NCBI RefSeq assembly: GCF_022024275.1 | Contig: NZ_CP091804.1 | Span: forward strand, 744,001-808,000 | Source: Sphingopyxis sp. BSN-002 | Lineage (GTDB): Bacteria > Pseudomonadota > Alphaproteobacteria > Sphingomonadales > Sphingomonadaceae | Reading direction: 5' to 3' | DNA length: 64,000 nt | Shown: in pieces, positions 55,655 to 63,448 of the stretch | How the letters are laid out: every line of letters starts with the position of its first letter | Position numbering within the stretch: position 1 is the first letter of the stretch | Notes under the pieces: model-generated | Seen by the model: the letters and a program-made list of their open reading frames with translations, nothing else | The model's database searches: none | Told to the model about the DNA's origin: nothing | Translations under genes and position numbers: made by a program

Positions 55655-56450
55655 CGTGAAAGTCTCTCCTCCCAAGACCGCCGGCGACCGCAGCCGCGAC
55701 CGGATCGACGTCGCACCGCGCTTTACGCAGGCCGACGTCATCCGTCTCAACAACCTGTTCCGCGGCCAGGACGCGGCCGAAGTCGTCGCAAGCGTGATCG
55801 GCGCAGGCCTGCTCGGCGAGACCGCAATCGTCTCCAGCTTCGGCGCCGAGAGCGCGGTGCTGCTCCATCTGGTGAGCCGGGTTGCGCCCGACATGCCCGT
55901 GCTGTTTCTCGATACCGGCAAGCATTTTCCCGAGACGCTCGCCTATCGCGACGAACTCGCCGCGAAGCTCGGCCTCAACATCGTCAACCTGACCCCCGAT
56001 CCTGACGATCTGGCGAAGAAGGATGCGACCGAACTGCGCTGGTCGTACGACCCCGACGGCTGCTGCGAAATCCGCAAGGTGAAGCCGCTCGAAAAGGCGC
56101 TGGCCGACTTCGATACCTCGATCACCGGCCGCAAGGGCTTCCAGTCCTCGACCCGCACCGGCCTGCCGCGCTTCGAACTCGATGGCAACACCGGCCGTCT
56201 GAAGTTCAACCCGCTGGCCAACTGGACCCGTGAAGAACTCGACGCCTATTTCGAGACGCACGACCTCCCGCGTCACCCGCTCGAAGCCGAAGGCTATCCC
56301 TCGATCGGCTGCTCGCCCTGCACGTCGAAGGTCCGGCCCGGCGAAGACCCGCGCTCGGGCCGCTGGCGCGGCTGGGACAAGACCGAATGCGGCATCCACG
56401 AAGCGGTGACGCCGATCGACGATAATCCGGCGAACGATCCGGCGTTCTAG
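55647..56450 (+). CDS. cysH: Adenylyl-sulfate (APS) reductase CysH type
   Basis: A 267-residue thiol-dependent reductase that converts APS (or PAPS) to sulfite. Features are SSFGAESAVLLHLV, FLDTGKHFPETLAY, DGCCEIRKVKPLE and IGCSPCTSKVRPGEDPRSGRW, followed by the C-terminal ECGIHE catalytic motif. The CC plus CX2C pairs are the [4Fe-4S] ligands of APS reductases, so APS is the likelier substrate. The last gene of the siroheme-sulfite operon. It is convergent with dnaB, six bases apart. Confidence 0.94.
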   Translation: MADVKVSPPKTAGDRSRDRIDVAPRFTQADVIRLNNLFRGQDAAEVVASVIGAGLLGETAIVSSFGAESAVLLHLVSRVAPDMPVLFLDTGKHFPETLAYRDELAAKLGLNIVNLTPDPDDLAKKDATELRWSYDPDGCCEIRKVKPLEKALADFDTSITGRKGFQSSTRTGLPRFELDGNTGRLKFNPLANWTREELDAYFETHDLPRHPLEAEGYPSIGCSPCTSKVRPGEDPRSGRWRGWDKTECGIHEAVTPIDDNPANDPAF

Positions 56451-56456
56451 CCTCGC

Positions 56457-57968
56457 CTATTCATAGTCGGCGTATGCCATGCTCTCGTCGGCAAGATCGC
56501 TGAACTTCGTTGTCTTCGCCTCGAAATGCATGCGGATCTTGCCCGTCGAGCCATGGCGGGATTTCGCGACGATCACTTCGGCGAGACCGAAGACGCGTTC
56601 CATCTCTGCTGCCCATTCCTCATGCTGGGCATGGATCTTCACGTCGTCGCCCTCGACCGGGCGCTTCGGTTCGCGCGCGGCGACATAATAATCCTCGCGG
56701 AACACGAAGAGCACCATGTCGGCGTCCTGCTCGATCGAGCCCGATTCACGAAGGTCGGAGAGCTGCGGACGCTTGTCCTCGCGGCTTTCGACCTGACGGC
56801 TGAGCTGCGAGAGCGCCATCACGGGAACATTAAGTTCCTTCGCCAAGGTCTTCAGGCCGCGTGAGATTTCGGAGATTTCCTGCACGCGATTGTCGCCGCT
56901 TTTCGACGAGCCCTGCAGCAGCTGCAGATAGTCGACGATGATGAAGCCGATGCCGTGGCGCCGCTGCAGACGGCGGGCGCGCGTGCGCAGGCTCGCGATC
57001 GTCAGGCCCGGCGTGTCGTCGATGAACAGCGGCAGCGTCTGCAGCGCCTGCGCAGCGCGCGAAAGCTGCTGGAACTGTTCCTTGCTGATCTTGCCCATGC
57101 GCAGCGCCTCGCCCGAGACCCCCGACTGCTCGGCGAGCACGCGCGTTGCGAGCTGGTCGGCGGACATTTCGAGGCTGAAGAAAGCCACCTTCGCGCCCAT
57201 ATTCTTCTCGGGCGGAATCCCGTCTTCCTCGTCGCGGCGGAAACGCTCGGCGGCGTTATAGGCGATGTTGGTCGCCAGCGAGGTCTTGCCCATGCCCGGA
57301 CGGCCCGCGAGGATCATCAGGTCCGAATTGTGCATGCCGCCGATTTTGGCGTTCATGCTGCCGATGCCGGTGGTGATCCCCGACAGGTGGCCACCCGAGT
57401 TGAGCGCACGCTCGGCGGCCTGCAGCGCGGTGAGGCTCGCGGCGTTGAAGCTCTTGACCGATCCCATTTCGGCCTCTCCGCCCGCGACGCGGTAGAGCGC
57501 GGTTTCGGCCTCCTCGATCTGCGACTGCGGGTCGACGCTCTCGCTCGTGTCGAGCGCGCCATCGACGAGCCCGCGTCCGACGCCGACCAGCTCGCGGAGC
57601 AGCGCGAGGTCGAAAATCTGCCGCGCGAAATCGCGCGCGCCGATCAGACCCGCGCCGCTGCCGGTAAGCTGCGCCAGATAACCGACCCCGCCGACCGCCT
57701 TCATCGCCTCGTCGGCTTCGAAAAAGGGCTTCAGCGTTACCGGTGTCGCGATGCTGTTGCGTTCGATCAGCGCCATGGTCTGCTGGAAGATGCGTCCGTG
57801 AAGCGGCTCGAAGAAATGCGCGGCGTTGAGCTGCACCGGCAGATCCTCGACGACTCGGTTGTCGATCAGGATCGCGCCCAGAAAGGCGGCTTCGGCCTCG
57901 ATATTGCGAGGTAATTGACGTTCTTCCCCGGTGGCGACCGGGGCCGGAAAGAGGGCGAGTTCGGGCAT
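56457..57968 (-). CDS. dnaB: Replicative DNA helicase DnaB
   Basis: A 503-residue DnaB. The N-terminal domain has LPRNIEAEAAFLGAILIDNRVVEDL, and the RecA-like core has Walker A AGRPGMGKTSLATNI, FFSLEMSADQLATR, and Walker B-like FIIVDYLQLLQG, followed by SQLSRQVESREDKRPQLSDLRESGSIEQDADMV. ATG 57968 has AAGG five bases before it, better than the in-frame ATGs at 57980 and 58004. The helicase unwinds DNA at the replication fork. The gene is divergent from the UPF0262 gene and convergent with cysH. No intein or insertion is seen. Confidence 0.96.
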   Translation of the reverse strand: MPELALFPAPVATGEERQLPRNIEAEAAFLGAILIDNRVVEDLPVQLNAAHFFEPLHGRIFQQTMALIERNSIATPVTLKPFFEADEAMKAVGGVGYLAQLTGSGAGLIGARDFARQIFDLALLRELVGVGRGLVDGALDTSESVDPQSQIEEAETALYRVAGGEAEMGSVKSFNAASLTALQAAERALNSGGHLSGITTGIGSMNAKIGGMHNSDLMILAGRPGMGKTSLATNIAYNAAERFRRDEEDGIPPEKNMGAKVAFFSLEMSADQLATRVLAEQSGVSGEALRMGKISKEQFQQLSRAAQALQTLPLFIDDTPGLTIASLRTRARRLQRRHGIGFIIVDYLQLLQGSSKSGDNRVQEISEISRGLKTLAKELNVPVMALSQLSRQVESREDKRPQLSDLRESGSIEQDADMVLFVFREDYYVAAREPKRPVEGDDVKIHAQHEEWAAEMERVFGLAEVIVAKSRHGSTGKIRMHFEAKTTKFSDLADESMAYADYE

Positions 57969-58099
57969 GACGACCTTCATGCGTCGGGCGCCGCGGCGGC
58001 GCAACCGGCGATGTCGACCGGCATATCATAACTGTGGAATGCTGTGAATAAGTCGCCCCCCTTGCCCTTCGCGGCGCGGCAAGTAGAAGCCGTACCAGC

Positions 58100-58597
58100 A
58101 TGACCGACGCCGACCCTTCCAGACAGCGCATCATCTCGATCGACCTCGACGAAGGTTCGATCGTCTGGCGCAACCCCGACGTCGAGCAGGAACGCCGCGT
58201 CGCCATCTTCGACCTGCTCGAGGAAAACAGGTTCGTGCCGCAGCGCGGCCACCCCGACGGCTATGCCGGTCCCTACCGGCTGATGCTGCGTGTCGAGGAA
58301 GGCCGATTGATCTTCGAAATCAGTCGCGAGGACGGCTCGCCGCTGGAGGCGATCATCCTTGGCCTCGGCCGCTTCCGCCGCCCGATCCGCGACTATTTCG
58401 CGATCTGCGATTCCTACTATCAGGCGATCAAGACCTCGACCGCGCAGCAGATCGAAACCGTCGACATGGCACGCCGCGGTCTCCACAACGAGGCCGCCGA
58501 GATGCTGATGGACCGGCTCGACGGCAAGATCGCGGTCGATTTCGACACCGCGCGGCGGCTGTTCACGCTGATCTGCGTGCTCCACATCAAGGGCTGA
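58100..58597 (+). CDS. UPF0262 family protein
   Basis: A 165-residue protein of the UPF0262 family, restricted largely to alphaproteobacteria. Typical segments are [36 protein letters not shown] and [39 protein letters not shown]. Its function is unknown. It sits three bases before the GH25 gene and is divergent from dnaB. ATG 58100 is 132 bases from the helicase start. Confidence 0.93.
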   Translation: MTDADPSRQRIISIDLDEGSIVWRNPDVEQERRVAIFDLLEENRFVPQRGHPDGYAGPYRLMLRVEEGRLIFEISREDGSPLEAIILGLGRFRRPIRDYFAICDSYYQAIKTSTAQQIETVDMARRGLHNEAAEMLMDRLDGKIAVDFDTARRLFTLICVLHIKG

Positions 58598-58599
58598 CG

Positions 58600-59349
58600 A
58601 TGGCGACGGGGGCGACCGGGCGAGCGACCAGGGCGGTTCGCGACTGGCGGAGCGCAGCTACCCGCTTTGTGCGCCGGATGCTCGGCTGGCTCCTGCTTTT
58701 CATACTCCTCGCCGGCCTTGCGATGTGGTGGGCGGCACGCTGGACCCCGAAGCGCGAGATGTTCCCGATCCAGGGCGTCACGATCGGCGCCGCCAATGGC
58801 GAGGTCCATTGGGGGTCAATCAAGGCCGCGGGCGCCGATTTCGCCTATGTCGCCGCGACCGACGGCACCGACGGGCTCGACCCGATGTTCACGCGCAATC
58901 TCGCCGGCGCGCGCGAGGTCGGGGTACAGGTCGGCGCGATCCACCGCTACAGCCTGTGCCAGCTTGCGACCGATCAGGCCGCCAACTTCATCCGCCATGT
59001 CCCGCGCCGCGCCGACGCGCTGCCCGCCGTGGTCTGGCTCGACTATGACGACCGCTGCCCCGACCGCCCGACGCGTGCGCTGCTGCTCTCCGAACTCGCG
59101 ACTTTTCTCGCGCAGATCGAGGCGCATACGGGCAAGCGCAGCCTGATCGCGCCGGGTCCGTCGTTCGAGGCGGACTACAAGGTGACGCAGGGGATCGCGC
59201 GCACGACCTGGCTGCGCCGCGACTTCTTCGAACCCGATTATGGCGCGCACCCATGGGCAATGTGGCAGGCGAACGACTATATCCGCCTCAGCGGCGCGAA
59301 GGGCACGGTCGGCTGGAACGTGCTGCGCCCGCAAGGAGACATGCAATGA
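58600..59349 (+). CDS. GH25-family lysozyme-like protein, membrane-anchored
   Basis: A 249-residue protein with one N-terminal TM (about residues 28-46, GWLLLFILLAGLAMWWAA) and a GH25 lysozyme domain. The domain begins IQGVTIGAANGEVHWGSIKAAGADFAYVAAT, retains WLDYDDRC (catalytic acid region) and ends WAMWQANDYIRLSGAKGTVGWNVL. The usual first catalytic Asp (D of DVS) appears replaced by a Gly/Ala-Ala setting, so activity is uncertain. It may turn over peptidoglycan in the periplasm. The stop overlaps the cdd ATG by four bases. Confidence 0.83.
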   Translation: MATGATGRATRAVRDWRSAATRFVRRMLGWLLLFILLAGLAMWWAARWTPKREMFPIQGVTIGAANGEVHWGSIKAAGADFAYVAATDGTDGLDPMFTRNLAGAREVGVQVGAIHRYSLCQLATDQAANFIRHVPRRADALPAVVWLDYDDRCPDRPTRALLLSELATFLAQIEAHTGKRSLIAPGPSFEADYKVTQGIARTTWLRRDFFEPDYGAHPWAMWQANDYIRLSGAKGTVGWNVLRPQGDMQ

Positions 59350-59807
59350 GCGACACCCGCCCGGATACCCGCGACGCCCTGATCGCCGCCGCGCGCGATG
59401 CGGCGAGCCGCGCCTATGCGCCCTATTCGGGTTTTCATGTCGGTGCCGCGCTCCTGCTCAAGAACGGCGATGTCGTCACCGGCGCCAATGTCGAGAATGC
59501 CAGCTATGGGCTGACGCTTTGCGCCGAAACCACCGCGGTCGCCAAGATCGCCAACGAAGGCTGGATCGGCGAACTCGCGGAGGTCGCGATCATCGGCGGG
59601 CGCCCCGACGGCGACGATTTGATCGGCAGCGACCCGGTCAATCCGTGCGGCCGCTGCCGCCAGATCCTCAACGAAGCCGCCGAGCGATCGAAGACCGACG
59701 TCCTCGTCCACTGCGCCTCGGGCGACGGCACCGCGGTGAAGAGCTACAGGCTCAGCGAGCTGCTGCCCGCGGCCTTCGGGCCCAAGGACCTCGGCCTGAT
59801 CGACTGA
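59346..59807 (+). CDS. cdd: Cytidine deaminase
   Basis: A 153-residue zinc deaminase of the small (homotetrameric) type that hydrolyses cytidine to uridine. It has YAPYSGFHVGAALL, the zinc/catalytic GLTLCAETTAV (CAE) and NPCGRCRQIL (PCxxC). The ATG at 59346 overlaps the GH25 stop (ATGA); the longer frame upstream is the out-of-frame GH25 region. It precedes dcd, so both pyrimidine deaminases are adjacent. Confidence 0.95.
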   Translation: MSDTRPDTRDALIAAARDAASRAYAPYSGFHVGAALLLKNGDVVTGANVENASYGLTLCAETTAVAKIANEGWIGELAEVAIIGGRPDGDDLIGSDPVNPCGRCRQILNEAAERSKTDVLVHCASGDGTAVKSYRLSELLPAAFGPKDLGLID

Positions 59808-59846
59808 CCGCTTGCGCAAGACCCGCAGGACCGACAAGACAGCGGC

Positions 59847-60401
59847 ATGAGCATTCTTTCCGACAAATGGATTCGCGAAGCCGCCCAAACGCAGGGCATG
59901 ATCGAGCCGTTCGTGGAGGCGCAGCGCCGCGACGGCTGCATCAGCTACGGCCTGTCCTCCTACGGTTATGACGCGCGCGTCGCTCCCGAGTTCAAGATCT
60001 TCACCAACGTCGACAGCACGATCGTCGACCCCAAGGCGTTCGATCCCAAGAATTTCGTCGACCGCGAAACCGATGTCTGCATCATCCCGCCAAACAGCTT
60101 CGCGCTTGCGCGGACGGTCGAATATTTCCGCATCCCGCGCGACGTGCTCGTGATCTGTCTTGGTAAGTCGACCTATGCACGCTGCGGCATTATCGTGAAC
60201 GTCACCCCGCTTGAGCCCGGCTGGGAAGGCCATGTGACGCTCGAATTCTCGAACACCACGCCCCTGCCCGCGAAAATCTATGCCAACGAAGGCGCGTGCC
60301 AGTTCCTGTTCCTGCAGGGCAACGAGCCGTGCGAGACCAGCTACGCCGACCGTGCGGGCAAATATATGGGCCAGAAGGGCGTCACCCTCCCCAAGCTCTA
60401 G
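59847..60401 (+). CDS. dcd: dCTP deaminase
   Basis: A 184-residue trimeric dCTP deaminase that forms dUTP for thymidylate synthesis. It has [71 protein letters not shown] with the catalytic Glu, and the ending [14 protein letters not shown], all standard. It lies 39 bases after cdd on the same strand. Confidence 0.97.
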   Translation: MSILSDKWIREAAQTQGMIEPFVEAQRRDGCISYGLSSYGYDARVAPEFKIFTNVDSTIVDPKAFDPKNFVDRETDVCIIPPNSFALARTVEYFRIPRDVLVICLGKSTYARCGIIVNVTPLEPGWEGHVTLEFSNTTPLPAKIYANEGACQFLFLQGNEPCETSYADRAGKYMGQKGVTLPKL

Positions 60402-60443
60402 ATACCGCGACATACGGCAACGCGCTTGCCCTCGCCGCGAAAA

Positions 60444-60459
60444 TTGATAACGTTCCCAA
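60444..60459. promoter_or_regulatory. LacI-type operator before the GH5 glucanase gene
   Basis: TTGATAACGTTCCCAA reads with the central AACGTT palindrome and symmetric TTG/CAA ends (12 of 16 positions fit the inverted repeat). That is the style of LacI-family operators that control sugar-use genes. It lies 24 bases before ATG 60483. No LacI gene is in the window. Confidence 0.55.
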
Positions 60460-60482
60460 AAATCGAAACCGGGGATGAGGTC

Positions 60483-62204
60483 ATGAAATTCGCTTCGCTT
60501 GCACTGGCTGCCGCAGCTCTGCTTTCTTCCGCCCCCGCGCATGCCGAAGGCTGGCTGACGGTCGACGGCACGCAGATCGTCGACGACAGCGGCAAGCCCG
60601 TCATCCTGCGCGGCATGGGGCTCGGCGGCTGGATGCTGCAGGAGGGCTATATGCTGAAGCTCGGCGAGGTCGGGCAGCAGCACAAGATCCGTGCGAAGCT
60701 CGTCGAACTGGTCGGCGAGGAACGCACCGCCGAATTCTACCGCGCCTGGCTCGACAATCACACGACCAAGGCCGACATCGACCAGATGGCGAAATGGGGC
60801 TTCAACTCGGTCCGCCTGCCGATCCACTTCGACCAGCTCACCCTGCCCGCCGACAGGGAACCGAAACCGGGTCAGGATACCTGGCTGGAAGACGGCTTCC
60901 GGCGCATCGACAAATTGCTCGAATGGAGCAAGGCGAACCATATCTACCTGATCCTCGACCTCCACGCCGCCCCCGGAGGTCAGGGCAACGACCTCGCGAT
61001 CTCGGATCGCGACCCCGCCAAACCCTCTTTGTGGGAGAGCGCAGAGAACCAGCGCAAGACCGTCGCGCTCTGGAAGAAACTCGCCGCGCGTTACAAGGAC
61101 GAGCCGTGGATCGGCGCCTATGACATGATCAACGAGCCCAACTGGAGCTTCGCGACGCCCGGCAAGGGCAACGGCTGCGACGAGACCGAAAGCAAAGGCG
61201 TGTGGGATCTCCAGCAGCACATCACCAAAGCGATTCGCGAGGTCGACACCAGGCATATCGTCATCATCGAGGGCAATTGCTGGGGCAATAATTACAAGGG
61301 CCTGCCGCCCGCGTGGGACGCCAATATGGCGATCAGTTTCCACAAATACTGGAATCGCAACGATGCGGCGAGCATCGCTGATATTGTGAAGATGCGGACC
61401 AGCTACGACCGCCCGATCTGGCTCGGCGAGTCGGGCGAGAACAGCAATGTCTGGTACCGCGACGCGATCGCGCTGGTCGAGGGCGAAGGGATCGGCTGGA
61501 ATTTCTGGCCGCTGAAGAAGATCGGCTTTAACCAGCCGCTCGAAATCGATCCCGGCCCCGGCTGGGCGAAGATCGTCGACTGGGCGACCGGCAAGGGTCC
61601 GAAGCCCGATGCCGACACCGCCTATGCCGCGATGATGATCCTCGCGCGCAACAGCCGCTTCGACCGCAATATTTCCAAACCCGATGTGATCGACGCAATG
61701 TTCCGCCAGCCGCACGACGCCAGCTACCGCCCCTTCGTCCAGCGGACGCTCGACAAGACGCCGCTGACCGTCCGTGCCGTCGACTACGACCTCGGCCCCG
61801 CCGGCGTCGCCTATCAGGACAGCGTCGACGCCAATTATCATGTCGCGACCGGCGGCGAGCGGACGCCGTGGAACAACGGCACCACATATCGCAACGACGG
61901 CGTCGATATTGTGCGCGCCGCCGACGGCAGCCCCCATGTTAGCGATTTCGTGACCGGCGAATTCATGCGCTACAGCGCCGATGTCGCGCGGCCCGGCCGC
62001 TGGACCGTCACCGCGCGCGTCCGTTCGGCAAAGGGCGGTCGCATCGGGATCGACGAACGCGGCGTCACCGTCACCGTGGCTCCCGGCTGGCAGGACATCC
62101 GCCTCGCCGAGATCGAACTGCCCGCCGGCCCCGGCACCGCGACGCTCCGCGCGCTCGATTGCAGCGATTGCGAGGTCGAAAGCCTGACCTTCGTGCCGAA
62201 GTAG
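60483..62204 (+). CDS. Secreted GH5 glycoside hydrolase with C-terminal CBM6/35-like domain
   Basis: A 573-residue secreted glucanase. ATG 60483 with GATGAGG upstream gives a signal peptide ending PAHAEG. The GH5 barrel begins RGMGLGGWMLQEGYML, has catalytic acid/base in MINEPNWS (Glu about 218) and nucleophile in WLGESGENSN (Glu about 316), and conserved HKYWN. From residue about 430, DYDLGPAGVAYQDS to YRNDGVDI resembles a CBM6/CBM35 module. It probably degrades a beta-glucan; the exact substrate is unknown. A LacI-type operator lies just upstream. Confidence 0.9.
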   Translation: MKFASLALAAAALLSSAPAHAEGWLTVDGTQIVDDSGKPVILRGMGLGGWMLQEGYMLKLGEVGQQHKIRAKLVELVGEERTAEFYRAWLDNHTTKADIDQMAKWGFNSVRLPIHFDQLTLPADREPKPGQDTWLEDGFRRIDKLLEWSKANHIYLILDLHAAPGGQGNDLAISDRDPAKPSLWESAENQRKTVALWKKLAARYKDEPWIGAYDMINEPNWSFATPGKGNGCDETESKGVWDLQQHITKAIREVDTRHIVIIEGNCWGNNYKGLPPAWDANMAISFHKYWNRNDAASIADIVKMRTSYDRPIWLGESGENSNVWYRDAIALVEGEGIGWNFWPLKKIGFNQPLEIDPGPGWAKIVDWATGKGPKPDADTAYAAMMILARNSRFDRNISKPDVIDAMFRQPHDASYRPFVQRTLDKTPLTVRAVDYDLGPAGVAYQDSVDANYHVATGGERTPWNNGTTYRNDGVDIVRAADGSPHVSDFVTGEFMRYSADVARPGRWTVTARVRSAKGGRIGIDERGVTVTVAPGWQDIRLAEIELPAGPGTATLRALDCSDCEVESLTFVPK

Positions 62205-62257
62205 AATCGCATCTCGACCTTAAGTTCTCCTTATCCTGTTGCCGCTACATCACCGGC

Positions 62258-62782
62258 ATGCGGCTGATGCTCATTGCCCTTTCCCTCGCACTCGCCGGCT
62301 GCGCGTCACCCGCCGAGAATGCCTGCGCCTTGATTGGCCAAGAGGCCGTCCAGCGGGTGATGGGCGCCAAGGCGACACGAATGGAACTCGACAAGGGCCG
62401 AAATGCCGACTGGGTCAGCGGCTCGGCCTGCCTCATGGACTTCACCGACGGAACCTTCGTCCGGCTTACGGTCGAAGAATATTCGGACCTCGACCGAAAG
62501 GCGGAATTTCGGGATGAAGCCTGGCTTAGAAACCGGGCTTCCCAAGATATGCGAATGAGCGAAGAGCTTGGTTTTCCGGTATATTACAGTCCAGGGTCCG
62601 AACGGCTTGAAGCGGACATTAACGACCATCAGACGGTTTTCATCCGGATGGAACAGCGCGGCGCGCCCGCTTCTGTCACAACCGCCGTCGAGGGCGGCAT
62701 GCTGGTCTCCCGTTTCGATCGCCCCGAGACAAAAGGGGCGCGGGACAAAGCGCGCGAACTGGTCAAGCTGGTCAAATTCTGA
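62258..62782 (+). CDS. Hypothetical lipoprotein
   Basis: A 174-residue lipoprotein starting MRLMLIALSLALAGCAS; the lipobox is LAGC and mature cysteine about 15. A small domain follows with CALIGQEAVQRVMGAKATRME, EEYSDLDRKAEFRD and GMLVSRFDRPETKGARDKARELV. I know no function. ATG 62258 is preceded by the gap after the GH5 gene, without a clear SD. It is on the same strand as the glucanase but not obviously coupled. Confidence 0.7.
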   Translation: MRLMLIALSLALAGCASPAENACALIGQEAVQRVMGAKATRMELDKGRNADWVSGSACLMDFTDGTFVRLTVEEYSDLDRKAEFRDEAWLRNRASQDMRMSEELGFPVYYSPGSERLEADINDHQTVFIRMEQRGAPASVTTAVEGGMLVSRFDRPETKGARDKARELVKLVKF

Positions 62783-62887
62783 CGGGCGGGCCGCGCGGGC
62801 TCCTTTCGCGCCGCACGGCTGGAACCCTTCCCCCTCCCCGCGCGTCCTGTTCGCATAGGCGGACGGGGCACGCAGTGGAGGATGCCC

Positions 62888-63376
62888 ATGTCCATGATCG
62901 CCGTCTTCATCGGCCGCCTGTTCATCGCGGTTATTTTCATCGTCTCGGGGATCAACAAGCTGATCCACGTGACCGACACCCATGCGATGATCGGTGCTGC
63001 GGGTCTGCCCGGCTGGCTCGCCGTGCCGACCGGCCTGTTCGAGCTGATCGCCGGCGTCTGCATCGCGCTCGGCATCTATGCGCGGCTTTTCTCGATCCTG
63101 CTCGCGGGTTTCGTGCTGCTGACGATCCTCTTTTTCCACCGCGACTTCACCGACCCGATGCAGGCGATGATGGCGATGAAGAATCTGGCGATCGCGGGCG
63201 GCCTCCTCTGCCTCTTCGGCTATGGCAACACGCGCTGGAGCTATGACGCGCTGCGCCGCAAGCGCCGCGACGAGATCACCGCGCACGAGGCCGAACTGCG
63301 CGCCGCACGCGCCGAGGGCCGCGCAGAATCCGTCGACGCACCGGTCGTCGCCCGTCGCCCGTGGTGGCGCCGCTGA
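62888..63376 (+). CDS. DoxX family membrane protein
   Basis: A 162-residue DoxX-like protein with four hydrophobic segments (FIAVIFIVSGINKLI, LFELIAGVCIALGIYA, FSILLAGFVLLTILFFH, NLAIAGGLLCLFGYG). The second of two close ATGs, 62888, is preferred since GGAGG directly abuts the first. The C-terminus is a charged, Arg-rich cytoplasmic tail. DoxX proteins relate to redox or thiosulfate/quinone reactions in some systems; here no partner genes are present. Confidence 0.88.
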   Translation: MSMIAVFIGRLFIAVIFIVSGINKLIHVTDTHAMIGAAGLPGWLAVPTGLFELIAGVCIALGIYARLFSILLAGFVLLTILFFHRDFTDPMQAMMAMKNLAIAGGLLCLFGYGNTRWSYDALRRKRRDEITAHEAELRAARAEGRAESVDAPVVARRPWWRR

Positions 63377-63419
63377 CGCTTCGCGCTTGGCATCGCGGCC
63401 ACTCTGCGCTAGCCTCTAC

Positions 63420-63435
63420 TTAACGTTTACGTAAA
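63420..63435. promoter_or_regulatory. LiuR-like inverted repeat before the reductase gene
   Basis: TTAACGT-TT-ACGTAAA is an inverted repeat of two seven-base half-sites (one mismatch), 13 bases before ATG 63449 and touching the ribosome site. Its form is close to MerR-family LiuR operators that control branched-chain amino acid and fatty acid degradation. Regulator identity is inferred; no such gene is in view. Confidence 0.45.
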
Positions 63436-63448
63436 GGGAGGGTTTGCC

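Noticed and set aside
59277..61937. 886-residue minus-strand frame opposite cdd, dcd and the glucanase
   Set aside because: It crosses three well-supported plus-strand genes and has no recognisable domains.
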